Positions 28,502-37,488 of a stretch of DNA of 64,000 nucleotides are shown here, piece by piece. Made by a program: the position numbers and the translations under genes. The DNA comes from Roseobacter insulae (GTDB lineage Bacteria; Pseudomonadota; Alphaproteobacteria; Rhodobacterales; Rhodobacteraceae), in NCBI RefSeq assembly GCF_019375555.1, contig NZ_JAHXDN010000002.1, positions 496,001 to 560,000 of the forward strand. The letters are read 5' to 3'. A model generated the notes under the pieces. It ran no database searches. It was not told where the DNA came from and saw only the letters and a list, made by a program, of their open reading frames with translations. The number at the start of each line of letters is the position of its first letter. Position 1 is the first letter of the stretch.

Positions 28502-29278
28502 ATGGCCCGCCCAATCGTTGGTATCATTACCAATCACTACCTGTTGAATGATGAGTACCCCGTTCATGCAGGGGGCGTCATGAATACGGAAGCTGTGTCA
28601 GATCTCTCGGGCTGTATTCCCATGCTGATCCCGACCGACCCCAAGTATGTTTCGGTGACGGAACTGCTGGAAACATGCGACGGGTTTCTGTTCACCGGCG
28701 GCCGTCCCAATGTGCACCCGGAGGAATACGGCGAAGATGAAACTGATGCACATGGCGAATTCGACCGCGCGCGGGACGCGATTGCACTTGCATTGGTGCG
28801 TGCCTGTGTCGAGCGCGGACAGCCGTTTTTAGGCATCTGCCGCGGCTTTCAGGAAGTCAACGTGGCGATGGGCGGTTCGCTACATCCGGAAATTCGCGAC
28901 CTGCCGGGGCGGATGAACCACCGGATGCCCCCGGATGGCACTCTGGAAGAGAAATTTGAACATCGTCACACGGTGTCGTTCACCGATGGCGGCGTGTTTC
29001 ACCGGTTGATGGGCGCACAGGAAGTGATGACCAATACCCTGCACGGGCAGGGCATCAAGACATCCGGGTCGCGTGTGGTGATCGATGGCAGGGCGCCGGA
29101 CGGCACACCCGAAGCGATCTACATCGACGGCGCACCGGGCTTCACGCTCGCGGTGCAATGGCATCCGGAGTACGAAGCCGCGCAGGATCCGGTGTCGCGC
29201 CCCTTGTTTGCCGCCTTTGGGGAGGCAACTCACGCCTGGGCTGACGGACGAAAGCTGCGCCCGGCACAGGTGGCCTGA
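28502..29278 (+). CDS. Gamma-glutamyl-gamma-aminobutyrate hydrolase family (class I glutamine amidotransferase, PuuD-like)
   Basis: The 258-residue protein is a class I glutamine amidotransferase-like hydrolase. The catalytic nucleophile is Cys in FLGICRGFQEVNV and the His/Glu pair is in AVQWHPEYE. The opening PIVGIITNHYLL and the HRHTV segment fit PuuD, which hydrolyses gamma-glutamyl-GABA in putrescine breakdown. No other puu genes are nearby, so substrate remains open. The 128-base upstream gap carries a large inverted repeat. Confidence 0.85.
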   Translation: MARPIVGIITNHYLLNDEYPVHAGGVMNTEAVSDLSGCIPMLIPTDPKYVSVTELLETCDGFLFTGGRPNVHPEEYGEDETDAHGEFDRARDAIALALVRACVERGQPFLGICRGFQEVNVAMGGSLHPEIRDLPGRMNHRMPPDGTLEEKFEHRHTVSFTDGGVFHRLMGAQEVMTNTLHGQGIKTSGSRVVIDGRAPDGTPEAIYIDGAPGFTLAVQWHPEYEAAQDPVSRPLFAAFGEATHAWADGRKLRPAQVA

Positions 29279-29293
29279 AAGGGCTGGGGCGGG

Positions 29294-29848
29294 TCACGCC
29301 ACAGACGCTTTAGTCTTTTTTGTCTTCAACGCCATTTCGCTGAATTTCGGGGGCGCTGACCTGTTGACGCGCGCGTGTGCTGCTGCATGGTCGCGATGCA
29401 GGGATGTCCATGCCCAGTCCTTGGCGTCCTGAACAAGCCCGGATTGCACCGGTGCGGAATGGATCAAAGACCGGTGCACCGCCAGATCATGCGCGGAGCG
29501 GATCCGGTGGTCCCAGAACCGACGTTGCCAGATGCCTTGCCCGCGCGGCGCCAGTTGTTCGGCGCGCTGCGGCACATTCTGAAGCAGCGCATGCGCGAAC
29601 CGGGTTTTCAGAAAGCGCCATCTTGTTGCGAAGTCTGTGTCGCCCCGCGGCAGTGTCCAGATGGTGTGCACGGCTGCGGGCAGCACCACGATCGCGTCGA
29701 TCTCAAACGGGTAGCGCCGGATCGTTTCCCGCATCGCCTGCCGCAGCAGGACAACCTCCTCCACCAGCAGCGAACTGCGCTGATCCGCCAGACGCGCGGT
29801 GAAGAAATAGGTGGCACCGGAGAATTCTGAGTGAGTGGTATCGGACAT
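29294..29848 (-). CDS. REP-associated tyrosine transposase (RAYT) homologue, probably inactive
   Basis: The 184-residue protein aligns with Y1/RAYT transposases: GATYFFTARL at the start, EIDAIVVLPAAVHTIWTLP (usually VMPNHVHLLW), KTRFAH, GIWQRRFWDHRIR and LIHSAPVQSGLV (usually YIHYNPVKHGLV). The first His of the HUH metal motif is replaced by Ala, and the tyrosine expected before the IH..PV segment is Leu, so DNA cleavage seems impossible. The frame is intact, so it may be domesticated or recently decayed. It converges on the PuuD-like gene with 15 bases between the stops. No flanking inverted repeats or REP arrays were seen. Confidence 0.8.
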   Translation of the reverse strand: MSDTTHSEFSGATYFFTARLADQRSSLLVEEVVLLRQAMRETIRRYPFEIDAIVVLPAAVHTIWTLPRGDTDFATRWRFLKTRFAHALLQNVPQRAEQLAPRGQGIWQRRFWDHRIRSAHDLAVHRSLIHSAPVQSGLVQDAKDWAWTSLHRDHAAAHARVNRSAPPKFSEMALKTKKTKASVA

Positions 29849-29917
29849 GGCGGAAGGCTAGCCTTGCCACGGTTAACGAATCCTGAAGAGCGGGACGTCA
29901 AGTTGCGGAAGGGGGCA

Positions 29918-30670
29918 TTACATCTGGCCGCCCGCGATTTCCACGGCTTGCCCGTTCACGCTTTCTGACCCGGGAGAGACCAACCACATCGCCGCCGCGG
30001 AAACCTCTTCGGGTGCGATCAGCCGGTTGTGGCGGTTGGCGGAGACCATCATGTCGCGCGCAGCCTGCGCGCTCACTCCCGCGCGTTCGGCAATGGAGGC
30101 GGTGTTTCGCGTCACGATTGGTGTGTCGACATAGGCAGGGCACAGCGCGTTGAAGGTAATTGGCTTGCCAAGGTAGTCTTCGCTCAGGGCGCGGATCAAC
30201 CCGATCAGCCCGTGTTTCGAGGCGGAGTAGCAGGCAGCACCCTGCAGACCCCGCAGCCCGGCGATGGAAGACACCGCGATGACCCGGCCCCAGTCGGTTT
30301 GCCGCATCGAGGCGAGGGATTCGCGGATCGTCAGGAAAGCGCCGTCCAGATTGGTCGCCATCATGTTGCGCCAGAACGCGAGGTCGGTTTTATGCAGGGC
30401 GCGCCCCTCGGCGATACCCGCGTTGGCGACACAGATCTGGATTGGCCCGCGCGCTGCCACTGCCGAAGCGATTTTCGCCACCACATCCGCCTCGTCGCGC
30501 ACGTCCATCGCCATGCCGAAAAGGCCCTCGCCACTGACCTCGTCCAGCACGTCCTGACGCCGCCCGGTAATCGTCACTACGGCGCCGTCAGCGGCAAGGG
30601 CGCGGGCAATCGCCAGACCAATGCCGGTGCCGCCTCCGGTGACCAACGCGTGTTTGCCTGCAAGTGACAT
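29918..30670 (-). CDS. SDR-family oxidoreductase, 3-hydroxybutyrate dehydrogenase-like
   Basis: A short-chain dehydrogenase of 250 residues with cofactor motif TGGGTGIG at residues 11-18, ANAGIAEG in the NNAG position, catalytic Ser in AVSSIAGLRG, and YSASK. PAYVDTPIV and the C-terminal VNGQAVEIAGGQM resemble D-3-hydroxybutyrate dehydrogenases and related 3-oxoacyl reductases. The substrate is not certain. It lies 69 bases downstream of the RAYT start on the same strand and is divergent from the VOC gene. Confidence 0.85.
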   Translation of the reverse strand: MSLAGKHALVTGGGTGIGLAIARALAADGAVVTITGRRQDVLDEVSGEGLFGMAMDVRDEADVVAKIASAVAARGPIQICVANAGIAEGRALHKTDLAFWRNMMATNLDGAFLTIRESLASMRQTDWGRVIAVSSIAGLRGLQGAACYSASKHGLIGLIRALSEDYLGKPITFNALCPAYVDTPIVTRNTASIAERAGVSAQAARDMMVSANRHNRLIAPEEVSAAAMWLVSPGSESVNGQAVEIAGGQM

Positions 30671-30794
30671 GATGTTCTCCCCTGATTGTCAGGGTCAGAG
30701 TAAACTGCACGCGCTGGGGCGCAAGAACGTGCGGTCGATTGAAATGCCTTTCCACCGGCGTTATTCTGTCCGTGACCTCACGAAGGGGGAGTTC

Positions 30795-31175
30795 ATGCAA
30801 CGCATCACGGGGTTTGGCGGCTTTTTCTTCCGCGCGGAGAACCCGGAACAATTGGCGGCGTGGTATGCGCAGCACTTCGGGATCACCGAAGTGCCCAAGG
30901 ATTACGTCACACCGGTCTGGACACAAGATCAGGGGCCCACGGTTTTTGCGCCATTTGCCAAGGACACAAAGTATTTCGGCGATGCGGATAAACAGTGGAT
31001 GCTGAACTTCCGGGTCGATGATCTCGACGCGATGATTGCCCAGTTGCAAGCTGCAGGTATTACGGTCGAAAAGCACCCAGAGGAGCTGCCCAACGGCAGT
31101 TTTGCGCGGGTCTACGACCCGGAAGGCAACCCGATCGAGCTGTGGCAGCCCAAAGACCCTGAAGGCGCTGAATGA
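30795..31175 (+). CDS. VOC (glyoxalase/bleomycin resistance-like) protein
   Basis: The 126-residue protein has a vicinal oxygen chelate fold: FFFRAENPEQLAAWYAQHFG at the start, a middle FRVDDLDAMIAQLQAAGI helix-strand unit, and the closing metal-ligand stretch VYDPEGNPIELWQP with the conserved Glu. It is of single-domain length and probably dimeric. Substrate unknown. ATG 30795 follows GAAGGGGGA. Its stop overlaps the start of the next gene (ATGA), so the two are coupled. Confidence 0.85.
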   Translation: MQRITGFGGFFFRAENPEQLAAWYAQHFGITEVPKDYVTPVWTQDQGPTVFAPFAKDTKYFGDADKQWMLNFRVDDLDAMIAQLQAAGITVEKHPEELPNGSFARVYDPEGNPIELWQPKDPEGAE

Positions 31176-31621
31176 AGTGGGTCGACCTGCCGCCGGTCTG
31201 GCTGGTGGTGTTCGCCGTCATTGCCTGGCTGCAGGCCACGCAGTTCCCCTTCGGGCTCAGTCTTGCACATCCCGTCACGATGCTGCTCGCAGGTGTGCTT
31301 GTGGGCGGCGGCATTGTGCTGACGCTTCTCGCCGTGATGGAATTTCGACGGCACAAGACCACGATCATCCCGCACGAAACCCCGGACAGTCTCATCCAGT
31401 CGGGTATCTTCGCCCGGTCGCGCAATCCCATCTACCTCGCGGACGTTCTGATTCTGGCGGGGCTCTGCCTGTGGTGGGACGCGGTGCTTGCGCTGGTGTT
31501 GGTCCCGGTATTGGCGTGGGTGCTCGAAAAAAGGTTCATTATCCCGGAAGAGAACCGCATGCGGCGCCACTTCAGGGCCGACTTTGCACGATATGAGCAA
31601 AAAGTGCGCAGGTGGCTCTGA
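31172..31621 (+). CDS. Isoprenylcysteine carboxyl methyltransferase-like membrane protein
   Basis: The 149-residue integral membrane protein belongs to the ICMT/PEMT-type family. It has three to four hydrophobic segments (about 8-25, 35-55 and 95-118), the signature GIFARSRNPIYLADVLILAG and the C-terminal EENRMRRHF...YEQKVRRWL. Family members methylate varied small molecules or lipids using S-adenosylmethionine; the bacterial substrates are mostly undefined. It overlaps the VOC gene by 4 bases. Confidence 0.82.
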   Translation: MKWVDLPPVWLVVFAVIAWLQATQFPFGLSLAHPVTMLLAGVLVGGGIVLTLLAVMEFRRHKTTIIPHETPDSLIQSGIFARSRNPIYLADVLILAGLCLWWDAVLALVLVPVLAWVLEKRFIIPEENRMRRHFRADFARYEQKVRRWL

Positions 31622-31747
31622 ATTCTTTGCATTTATTGCGCGACGGCAGGCGGCAAGTGCTTGTACCTCGCTGCAGTGCGGGGTAGTGGACAAGTCACCT
31701 TTGCGCATCAATGCGCGCCCAAACCGACCAGAATGGGGGAGTTTCAA

Positions 31748-33322
31748 TTGAAGATCGGGACACCAAAAGAGACCTTTGAAGGCGAAGCGCGGGTGGCAAT
31801 GACACCTGCTTCGGCAAAGGACTTGCAAAAACTTGGCCATGAATGCGTTATCGAAACAGGGGCCGGGCAGGCTGCCGGGTTCTCGGATGCAGATTACAAA
31901 GAGGCAGGGGTCACGGTCGCGAAAACGGCCGCAGCGCTCTGGAAGGCGGCCGACGTTGTCGCCAAGGTGCGCGCGCCCTCGGACACCGAAGTCAAACGCC
32001 TGCGCGATGGTCAGACGCTGATCTCTTTCTTCAACCCGGCGGGTAACAAGGATCTGATGGAAGCGGCCGCCAAAAAGGGCTCCACCGTCATCGCGATGGA
32101 CATGGTCCCGCGTATCTCGCGCGCCCAGAAAATGGACGCGCTGTCCTCGATGGCGAATATCGCCGGCTACCGCGCCGTGATCGAGGCCGGCAATAACTTT
32201 GGCCGGTTTTTCACCGGGCAGGTGACGGCGGCGGGCAAGGTGCCGCCGGCGAAAGTTCTGGTGGTGGGCGCAGGTGTGGCGGGTCTGGCCGCCATCGGCA
32301 CCTCCACCTCGCTGGGCGCGATCACCTATGCGTTTGATGTGCGTCCGGAAGTCGCCGAACAGGTGGAATCGATGGGAGCGGAGTTCGTCTTCCTCGATTT
32401 CGACGAAGAGCAGCAGGACGGGTCTGCCACCGGCGGCTATGCATCTGTGTCCAGCCCGGAATTCACCGCCGCCCAGCTCGCCAAGTTCCGCGAACTGGCG
32501 CCCGATATGGACATCGTGATCACCACTGCGCTGATCCCCAACCGCGAAGCGCCGGAGCTCTGGACCGAGGACATGGTGAAATCCATGAAACCCGGATCCG
32601 TTATCGTGGATCTGGCGGCGGAGAAGGGCGGGAATTGCAAGCTGACCGTCATGGACGAGAAAATCGTGACGGATAATGGGGTTACGATCATCGGTTACAC
32701 CGATTTCCCGAGCCGGATGGCGGCACAGGCCTCGACCCTATACGCCACGAACATTCGCCATATGATGACGGACCTCACGCCGGAAAAAGACGGTGTGATC
32801 GACCACGATATGGAAGATGACGTGATCCGCGGGGCAACCATTGCACATGCCAAGGAAGTCACCTTCCCGCCACCACCACCCAAGGTCGCCGCGATTGCGG
32901 CTGCTCCGAAGAAAGAGACGCCCAAAGAGCTGACCGCGGAAGAAAAACGCGATGCTGAAATCGCGGCCTTCAAACAGCAAACCCGCAATCAGGTCACGCT
33001 GCTGGCAGTTGGCGGAGCGCTGCTGCTCGGTGTCGGCCTTGTTGCACCGGCCAGTTTCATGCAGCATTTCATCGTATTCGTCCTTGCAGTCTTTGTCGGT
33101 TTCCAGGTGATCTGGGGTGTCGCCCACTCGCTGCACACGCCCCTGATGGCGATCACCAACGCGATCTCTTCGATCATCATCCTCGGCGCGCTGATGCAGA
33201 TCGGATCGGGGTCGTTGCTGGTGATATTGCTGGCGGCGGTTTCGGTCTTCATGGCCGGGATCAACATATTTGGCGGTTTTCTCGTGACACGGCGCATGCT
33301 CGCCATGTTCCAGAAATCATAA
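31748..33322 (+). CDS. pntA: NAD(P) transhydrogenase subunit alpha
   Basis: PntA carries the NAD-binding domain I and part of the membrane domain of the proton-translocating transhydrogenase, which makes NADPH from NADH using the proton gradient. The 524-residue protein opens with KIGTPKETFEGEARVAMTP, has the Rossmann motif VVGAGVAGLAAIG near residue 172, a Pro/Lys/Glu linker near 375-400, and four C-terminal membrane helices (about 415-520). I chose TTG 31748, preceded by GGGGAG at ideal spacing; ATG 31733 is in frame but lies upstream of that ribosome binding site and lengthens the N-terminus. pntB follows. Confidence 0.95.
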   Translation: MKIGTPKETFEGEARVAMTPASAKDLQKLGHECVIETGAGQAAGFSDADYKEAGVTVAKTAAALWKAADVVAKVRAPSDTEVKRLRDGQTLISFFNPAGNKDLMEAAAKKGSTVIAMDMVPRISRAQKMDALSSMANIAGYRAVIEAGNNFGRFFTGQVTAAGKVPPAKVLVVGAGVAGLAAIGTSTSLGAITYAFDVRPEVAEQVESMGAEFVFLDFDEEQQDGSATGGYASVSSPEFTAAQLAKFRELAPDMDIVITTALIPNREAPELWTEDMVKSMKPGSVIVDLAAEKGGNCKLTVMDEKIVTDNGVTIIGYTDFPSRMAAQASTLYATNIRHMMTDLTPEKDGVIDHDMEDDVIRGATIAHAKEVTFPPPPPKVAAIAAAPKKETPKELTAEEKRDAEIAAFKQQTRNQVTLLAVGGALLLGVGLVAPASFMQHFIVFVLAVFVGFQVIWGVAHSLHTPLMAITNAISSIIILGALMQIGSGSLLVILLAAVSVFMAGINIFGGFLVTRRMLAMFQKS

Positions 33323-33337
33323 GGCGGGACAGGGATA

Positions 33338-34771
33338 ATGGACTTCGGATTCACAACAGCGGCCTATGTGGTCGCAGCCATCCTCTTCATCCTGTCGCTC
33401 GGGGGGCTCTCGGGACAGGAAAGCGCGAAACGTGCGGTCTGGTACGGTATCGTCGGCATGGCGCTTGCGGTGCTGGCCACCTTGATCGGCCCGGGGGCAG
33501 GGCTCTGGCCCGCGTCGATCATCCTGATCGGTCTGGGTGGCGCCATCGGCTACCAGCTGGCGATGCGCGTGCAGATGACCCAGATGCCGGAACTCGTTGC
33601 GGCGATGCACTCGCTTGTCGGTCTGGCCGCGGTTTTCGTGGGCTACATCGCGCATATTGAGCTGGGCCGGGTCATGGCCATGGACGAGGCGTCCGCCAAG
33701 GCGCTGGACGGCTTTGCAGCGCTGCTTGCCAAGAAGGACGCTGTCGAAGTGGCCATCCTTCGGGTGGAGCTGTTCCTTGGGGTGTTCATCGGGGCTGTCA
33801 CCTTCACAGGTTCCGTCATCGCCTATGGAAAACTCGCGGGCAAAGTCGATAGCGCGGCCAAGAAACTGCCCGGCGGGCATATCCTGAACGCGGCGGCGGC
33901 GGGCCTGTCGCTGCTCTGCCTTGTCTGGTATTTCAACACGGGCGGCTTTTTCCCGCTGTTCGTGATGACGCTGGCGGCGCTTTTTATTGGCTATCACCTG
34001 ATCATGGGGATCGGCGGCGCGGATATGCCGGTCGTCGTGTCGATGCTGAACAGCTATTCCGGCTGGGCGGCAGCGGCGATCGGCTTCTCCCTCGGCAATG
34101 ACCTGCTGATCGTGGTGGGTGCGCTTGTCGGCTCGTCCGGTGCGATCCTCAGCTACATCATGTGCAAGGCGATGAACCGGTCGTTCATCAGCGTGATCCT
34201 GGGGGGCTTTGGCGGCCCTGCGGGCGAGCAGATGGCCGTGGAAGGTGAGCAGGTCGCGATCGAGGCCGAGGGCGTTGCAACAGCGCTGAATGAGGCCGAC
34301 AGCGTCATCATCATACCCGGCTACGGCATGGCGGTGGCGCAGGCCCAGCAGGGCGTGGCCGAGCTGGTGCGCAAACTGCGCGCCAAGGGCAAGAACGTGC
34401 GCTTTGCGATCCATCCGGTGGCGGGGCGGTTGCCCGGCCATATGAACGTGCTGCTGGCCGAGGCCAAGGTACCCTATGACATCGTGATGGAGATGGACGA
34501 GATCAACGAGGACTTCCCGGAGACGGACGTGGCCATCGTGATCGGTTCCAATGACATCGTGAACCCGGCAGCCCAGGACGATCCGAACTCACCCATTGCC
34601 GGCATGCCGGTGCTGGAGTGCTGGAGGGCCAAGCAGGTTTTCGTGTCCAAACGCGGGCAGGGCACGGGCTATTCCGGGATCGAGAACCCGCTGTTCTTCA
34701 AGGAGAACACGCGCATGTTCTACGGCGATGCGAAGGCCAGCCTCGACAAGCTTTTGCCGATGATCGACTGA
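33338..34771 (+). CDS. pntB: NAD(P) transhydrogenase subunit beta
   Basis: PntB supplies most membrane helices and the NADP(H)-binding domain III. The 477-residue protein has eight or nine hydrophobic segments up to about residue 290, then the NADP domain with [15 protein letters not shown] near 325, [18 protein letters not shown] near 365, [15 protein letters not shown] near 405 and the [18 protein letters not shown] segment near 445. It lies 15 bases downstream of pntA and is followed by a long hairpin. Confidence 0.97.
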   Translation: MDFGFTTAAYVVAAILFILSLGGLSGQESAKRAVWYGIVGMALAVLATLIGPGAGLWPASIILIGLGGAIGYQLAMRVQMTQMPELVAAMHSLVGLAAVFVGYIAHIELGRVMAMDEASAKALDGFAALLAKKDAVEVAILRVELFLGVFIGAVTFTGSVIAYGKLAGKVDSAAKKLPGGHILNAAAAGLSLLCLVWYFNTGGFFPLFVMTLAALFIGYHLIMGIGGADMPVVVSMLNSYSGWAAAAIGFSLGNDLLIVVGALVGSSGAILSYIMCKAMNRSFISVILGGFGGPAGEQMAVEGEQVAIEAEGVATALNEADSVIIIPGYGMAVAQAQQGVAELVRKLRAKGKNVRFAIHPVAGRLPGHMNVLLAEAKVPYDIVMEMDEINEDFPETDVAIVIGSNDIVNPAAQDDPNSPIAGMPVLECWRAKQVFVSKRGQGTGYSGIENPLFFKENTRMFYGDAKASLDKLLPMID

Positions 34772-34800
34772 GCCGCGTCGGCGATGATCACTGCGCCTGA

Positions 34801-34835
34801 AAAGCTGGTCGCCCCGGGCGCGGTCGACCAGCTTT
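34801..34835 (+). terminator. Stem-loop after pntB
   Basis: Perfect 11-bp arms (34801-34811 and 34825-34835, AAAGCTGGTCG/CGACCAGCTTT) enclose a 13-base GC-rich loop, 30 bases after the pntB stop. Only TTT follows the stem, and it is part of the stem, so it is either a weak or bidirectional terminator or an RNA-stabilising 3' hairpin. Confidence 0.65.
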
Positions 34836-35142
34836 GGGCCGGTTCCGAACGTGCAAGGCCCGCAAGGTCCGTCTGGCAGTCCAGTGCGGGCTTGTCCACG
34901 ATTGGCAGCCCGGGCGTCATTGGTGCGATGTCATTCACTGTGACCGGTCGATGAGTTCTGCAGGCCAAGTGTGTTGCCGCGACGAGCAATAGGTGATCGC
35001 AGGCGATAGACATTGGTGACCACTTCTGCCTCATTTTGCTCGGTATGCCAATGTGTACCGCTAACACAATGAATAAAAAGGATTTTTTCTTTACTTATGG
35101 TATGTGCGGCACTAAGTCCTTCTAAAGTCCCAGGAAGTTACT
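34836..35142 (+). other. Gene-free stretch between pntB and the DUF3422 gene
   Basis: No supported gene is visible. The last 100 bases are notably AT-rich (around 35065-35110, with runs of A and T), unlike the coding DNA on both sides, and probably hold the promoter of the DUF3422 gene. I could not assign -35 and -10 elements with confidence. Short open frames on both strands lack ribosome binding sites and family resemblance. Confidence 0.4.
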
Positions 35143-36426
35143 ATGGCACCTATCACCGATCACCCCTTGCGGTACAAATTGGCAAACGAGCTGCATGCGC
35201 GCCCCTTCCCGTCGATGAGCGCGCCCTGTTCGGCTGTGTATATCGCCATCAAGCAACCGAATGATGCTGTCAGTCGCGACCGGTCCGGGGATCTGGTGCA
35301 TCTGACCGCCTTGCTCGACCGGCATGGTGCGCCGCACCCGCAACCCGGCGCGACCCATTACTATGGTCAGATCGGGAAGCATTGGCTCAAGTGGGAACAG
35401 CACACCGAATTCGTCACCTACACCGCCTTTACGGACGGGCCGGTGAGACGGGCCTTCGATCCGGCGGAGTTCGATGTCTTTCCTGCCGACTGGCTCGATC
35501 AGGCGCCGGGGCAGCGCATCACCTCGGTCCTGTTGAACATCGTGCCGAAGCCGCGTGAGGCCGATGAGATCACCAGCAGGCTGGAGGACTGGTTCGTGTC
35601 CGAAAGCCTTGCGGTCTCGTCGGTGCTGGATGAAGCGGCGGTGGTGGCGGGGGATTTTCGTATCGATCTCAACGGGCATCTGCGGTTCGCAGTCTTTGCG
35701 GATGCGCAGACCGGCGCGCGGCGGATCGGGCGGATCGTGCAGCGGCTGTGTGAGATTGAGACCTACAAGACGATGTCGATGCTTGGTTTCGCGCGGGTAA
35801 GGGCGATGCAGCCGGGGCTGAACGAGCTCGACACGAAACTGACCGGCTTGATGGGCGCAATGAGCGACGAGAGCGCCTCTGCCGAGGAGACGCTGCATGA
35901 TCTGCTGGCCATTTCGGCGGAGCTGGAAACGCTGTCGGCCCGCTCATCGTTCCGCTTCGGGGCGACGGGGGCTTATGAAGCGCTGGTCAATCAGCGGATC
36001 GAGGCCCTGCGCGAGGATCGGTTTCAGGGACGGCAGCATTTCGCGGAGTTCATGATGCGGCGCTACGCGCCCGCCATGCGCACGGTCAATTCCGCGGCCC
36101 GCCGGCTGGAGGCGATGTCGAGCCGCTCCATCCGCGCCTCGAACCTGCTGCGGACCCGGGTGGATGTGGAACGCTCGGCACAAAACCAGTCGTTGCTGGA
36201 GAGCATGGACCGGCGCTCGGATTTGCAATTGCGCCTGCAGCGGACGGTCGAAGGGCTGTCAGTGGTGGCGATCAGCTACTACGCGGTGTCGCTGGTGGGT
36301 TATCTGATGTACCCGCTGACGCAGGCGACAGGGCTGAGCAAGGGGATGTTGACGGCCCTTGCAACCCTCCCTGTCGTTCTGCTGGTCTGGGCGCTGGTCC
36401 GGCGCTTGCGGAAATCCGTGGAATAG
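35143..36426 (+). CDS. DUF3422 family membrane-anchored protein
   Basis: The 427-residue protein matches DUF3422: HPLRYKLANELHARPFP at the N-terminus, HYYGQIGKHWLKWEQHTEF near 68, and RTVEGLSVVAISYYAVSLVGYLMYP near the end. The N-terminal ~370 residues are soluble and mostly helical in the second half (possible coiled coil at 225-330). Two hydrophobic helices at about 372-390 and 400-417 anchor the C-terminus in the inner membrane, a topology similar to CorA-like proteins, but function is unknown. It has its own promoter region and converges on oppC. Confidence 0.87.
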   Translation: MAPITDHPLRYKLANELHARPFPSMSAPCSAVYIAIKQPNDAVSRDRSGDLVHLTALLDRHGAPHPQPGATHYYGQIGKHWLKWEQHTEFVTYTAFTDGPVRRAFDPAEFDVFPADWLDQAPGQRITSVLLNIVPKPREADEITSRLEDWFVSESLAVSSVLDEAAVVAGDFRIDLNGHLRFAVFADAQTGARRIGRIVQRLCEIETYKTMSMLGFARVRAMQPGLNELDTKLTGLMGAMSDESASAEETLHDLLAISAELETLSARSSFRFGATGAYEALVNQRIEALREDRFQGRQHFAEFMMRRYAPAMRTVNSAARRLEAMSSRSIRASNLLRTRVDVERSAQNQSLLESMDRRSDLQLRLQRTVEGLSVVAISYYAVSLVGYLMYPLTQATGLSKGMLTALATLPVVLLVWALVRRLRKSVE

Positions 36427-36501
36427 GGCCGCCGGGACGACGCGCTTGCCGCTGTCGCGTCAAGACGCCCCGCCCACCGTCCCTTTTGTCAGCGCGGGCC
36501 T

Positions 36502-37488
36502 CTACCGTCCTCTGATCCTCGGATCGAGGGCGTCGCGCAGGCCGTCTCCAAGGTAGTTCACCGACAACACGGTCAGCGAGATCAGGATGCCGGGCAGCAT
36601 GACCCGTTCCGGGAATTCCTCCATGCGCGGCACGGCATCGGACAGAAGCTTACCCCAGGTCGGGAAGTCAGAGGGGAAGCCGACCCCCAGAAAGCTGAGC
36701 GCGCTTTCGGTGATGATGGCCGTGGCCAGACCCAGCGTGGCGGAAACCATGATCGGCGAGACCACATTCGGCAACAGGTGCCGCCGGATGATGGCGAAGG
36801 GTTTGGTGCCGATTGACCGGGCCGCAAGGATGAACTCCCGCTCTTTCAGCGCGAGGATTTCGCCGCGGACGATGCGGGCCGTCTGCATCCACGAAGTGAT
36901 GCCGATAACGCCGACGATCAGGATGAACATGCCGGTTTCCGGCCCGAAGTTGGCCCTGAGCGGTTGTCGGAAGAGGGTTACGGCCACCAGAAGAAGCGGC
37001 AGGATGGGCAGCGACAGGAACAGGTCCGTAAGCCGCATCAGCGGCCCGTCCAGCCGTTTGAAATAGCCCGCGGAGACGCCCACCGCGGTACCGATCAACA
37101 GCGCGAGGATCATCGCCGTCCATCCCACCGCCATGGAGGCTCGGCCGCCGGCGATGAGGGTGGCCAGAATGTCGCGACCGAGGTTGTCCGACCCCAGTGG
37201 CTTGGCCCAGCTGGTACGCGCGTCACCGTCCCAGAGCAGGGTATAAAGGGGGCGCATGTCCTTGTTGCGGATATCCAGCTTCTTGGGATCCACATCCCAG
37301 ACCAGCGGGCCGATCAGCACTGCCAGCGTGATGAAGAGCAAAAACCCACCGCCGATCATCGCGCCCTTGTGTTTGCGGAACTGGTCCCAGACGTCTTTCC
37401 ACTGGCTGCGCGGTTCTTTGGGCGGCTCCTTGTCCTTGAGCGCGCCGTAAAGTTCGATCTCGGAGGGGTCGGTGATCTGATCAGTCAT
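36502..37488 (-). CDS. Peptide/opine-type ABC transporter permease (OppC/DppC-like)
   Basis: This is an inner-membrane permease of a peptide/nickel-type ABC importer. The 328-residue protein has a soluble N-terminal ~45 residues, one membrane helix near 50-70, a periplasmic segment, and five further helices. The ATPase-docking loop (EAA motif) is at AARSIGTKPFAIIRRHLLPNV, followed by SALSFLGVGFPSDFPTWG, both typical of OppC/DppC. Its start overlaps the oppB-like stop by 8 bases. Third gene of the minus-strand unit. Confidence 0.92.
   Translation of the reverse strand: MTDQITDPSEIELYGALKDKEPPKEPRSQWKDVWDQFRKHKGAMIGGGFLLFITLAVLIGPLVWDVDPKKLDIRNKDMRPLYTLLWDGDARTSWAKPLGSDNLGRDILATLIAGGRASMAVGWTAMILALLIGTAVGVSAGYFKRLDGPLMRLTDLFLSLPILPLLLVAVTLFRQPLRANFGPETGMFILIVGVIGITSWMQTARIVRGEILALKEREFILAARSIGTKPFAIIRRHLLPNVVSPIMVSATLGLATAIITESALSFLGVGFPSDFPTWGKLLSDAVPRMEEFPERVMLPGILISLTVLSVNYLGDGLRDALDPRIRGR

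Noticed and set aside
34784-34951. 55-codon plus-strand frame just after pntB
   Set aside because: It contains the terminator-like hairpin and lacks a ribosome binding site and any family resemblance.
34720-35067. 115-codon minus-strand frame between pntB and the DUF3422 gene
   Set aside because: It overlaps the pntB 3' end, has no ribosome binding site or recognisable motif, and spans the pntB hairpin.
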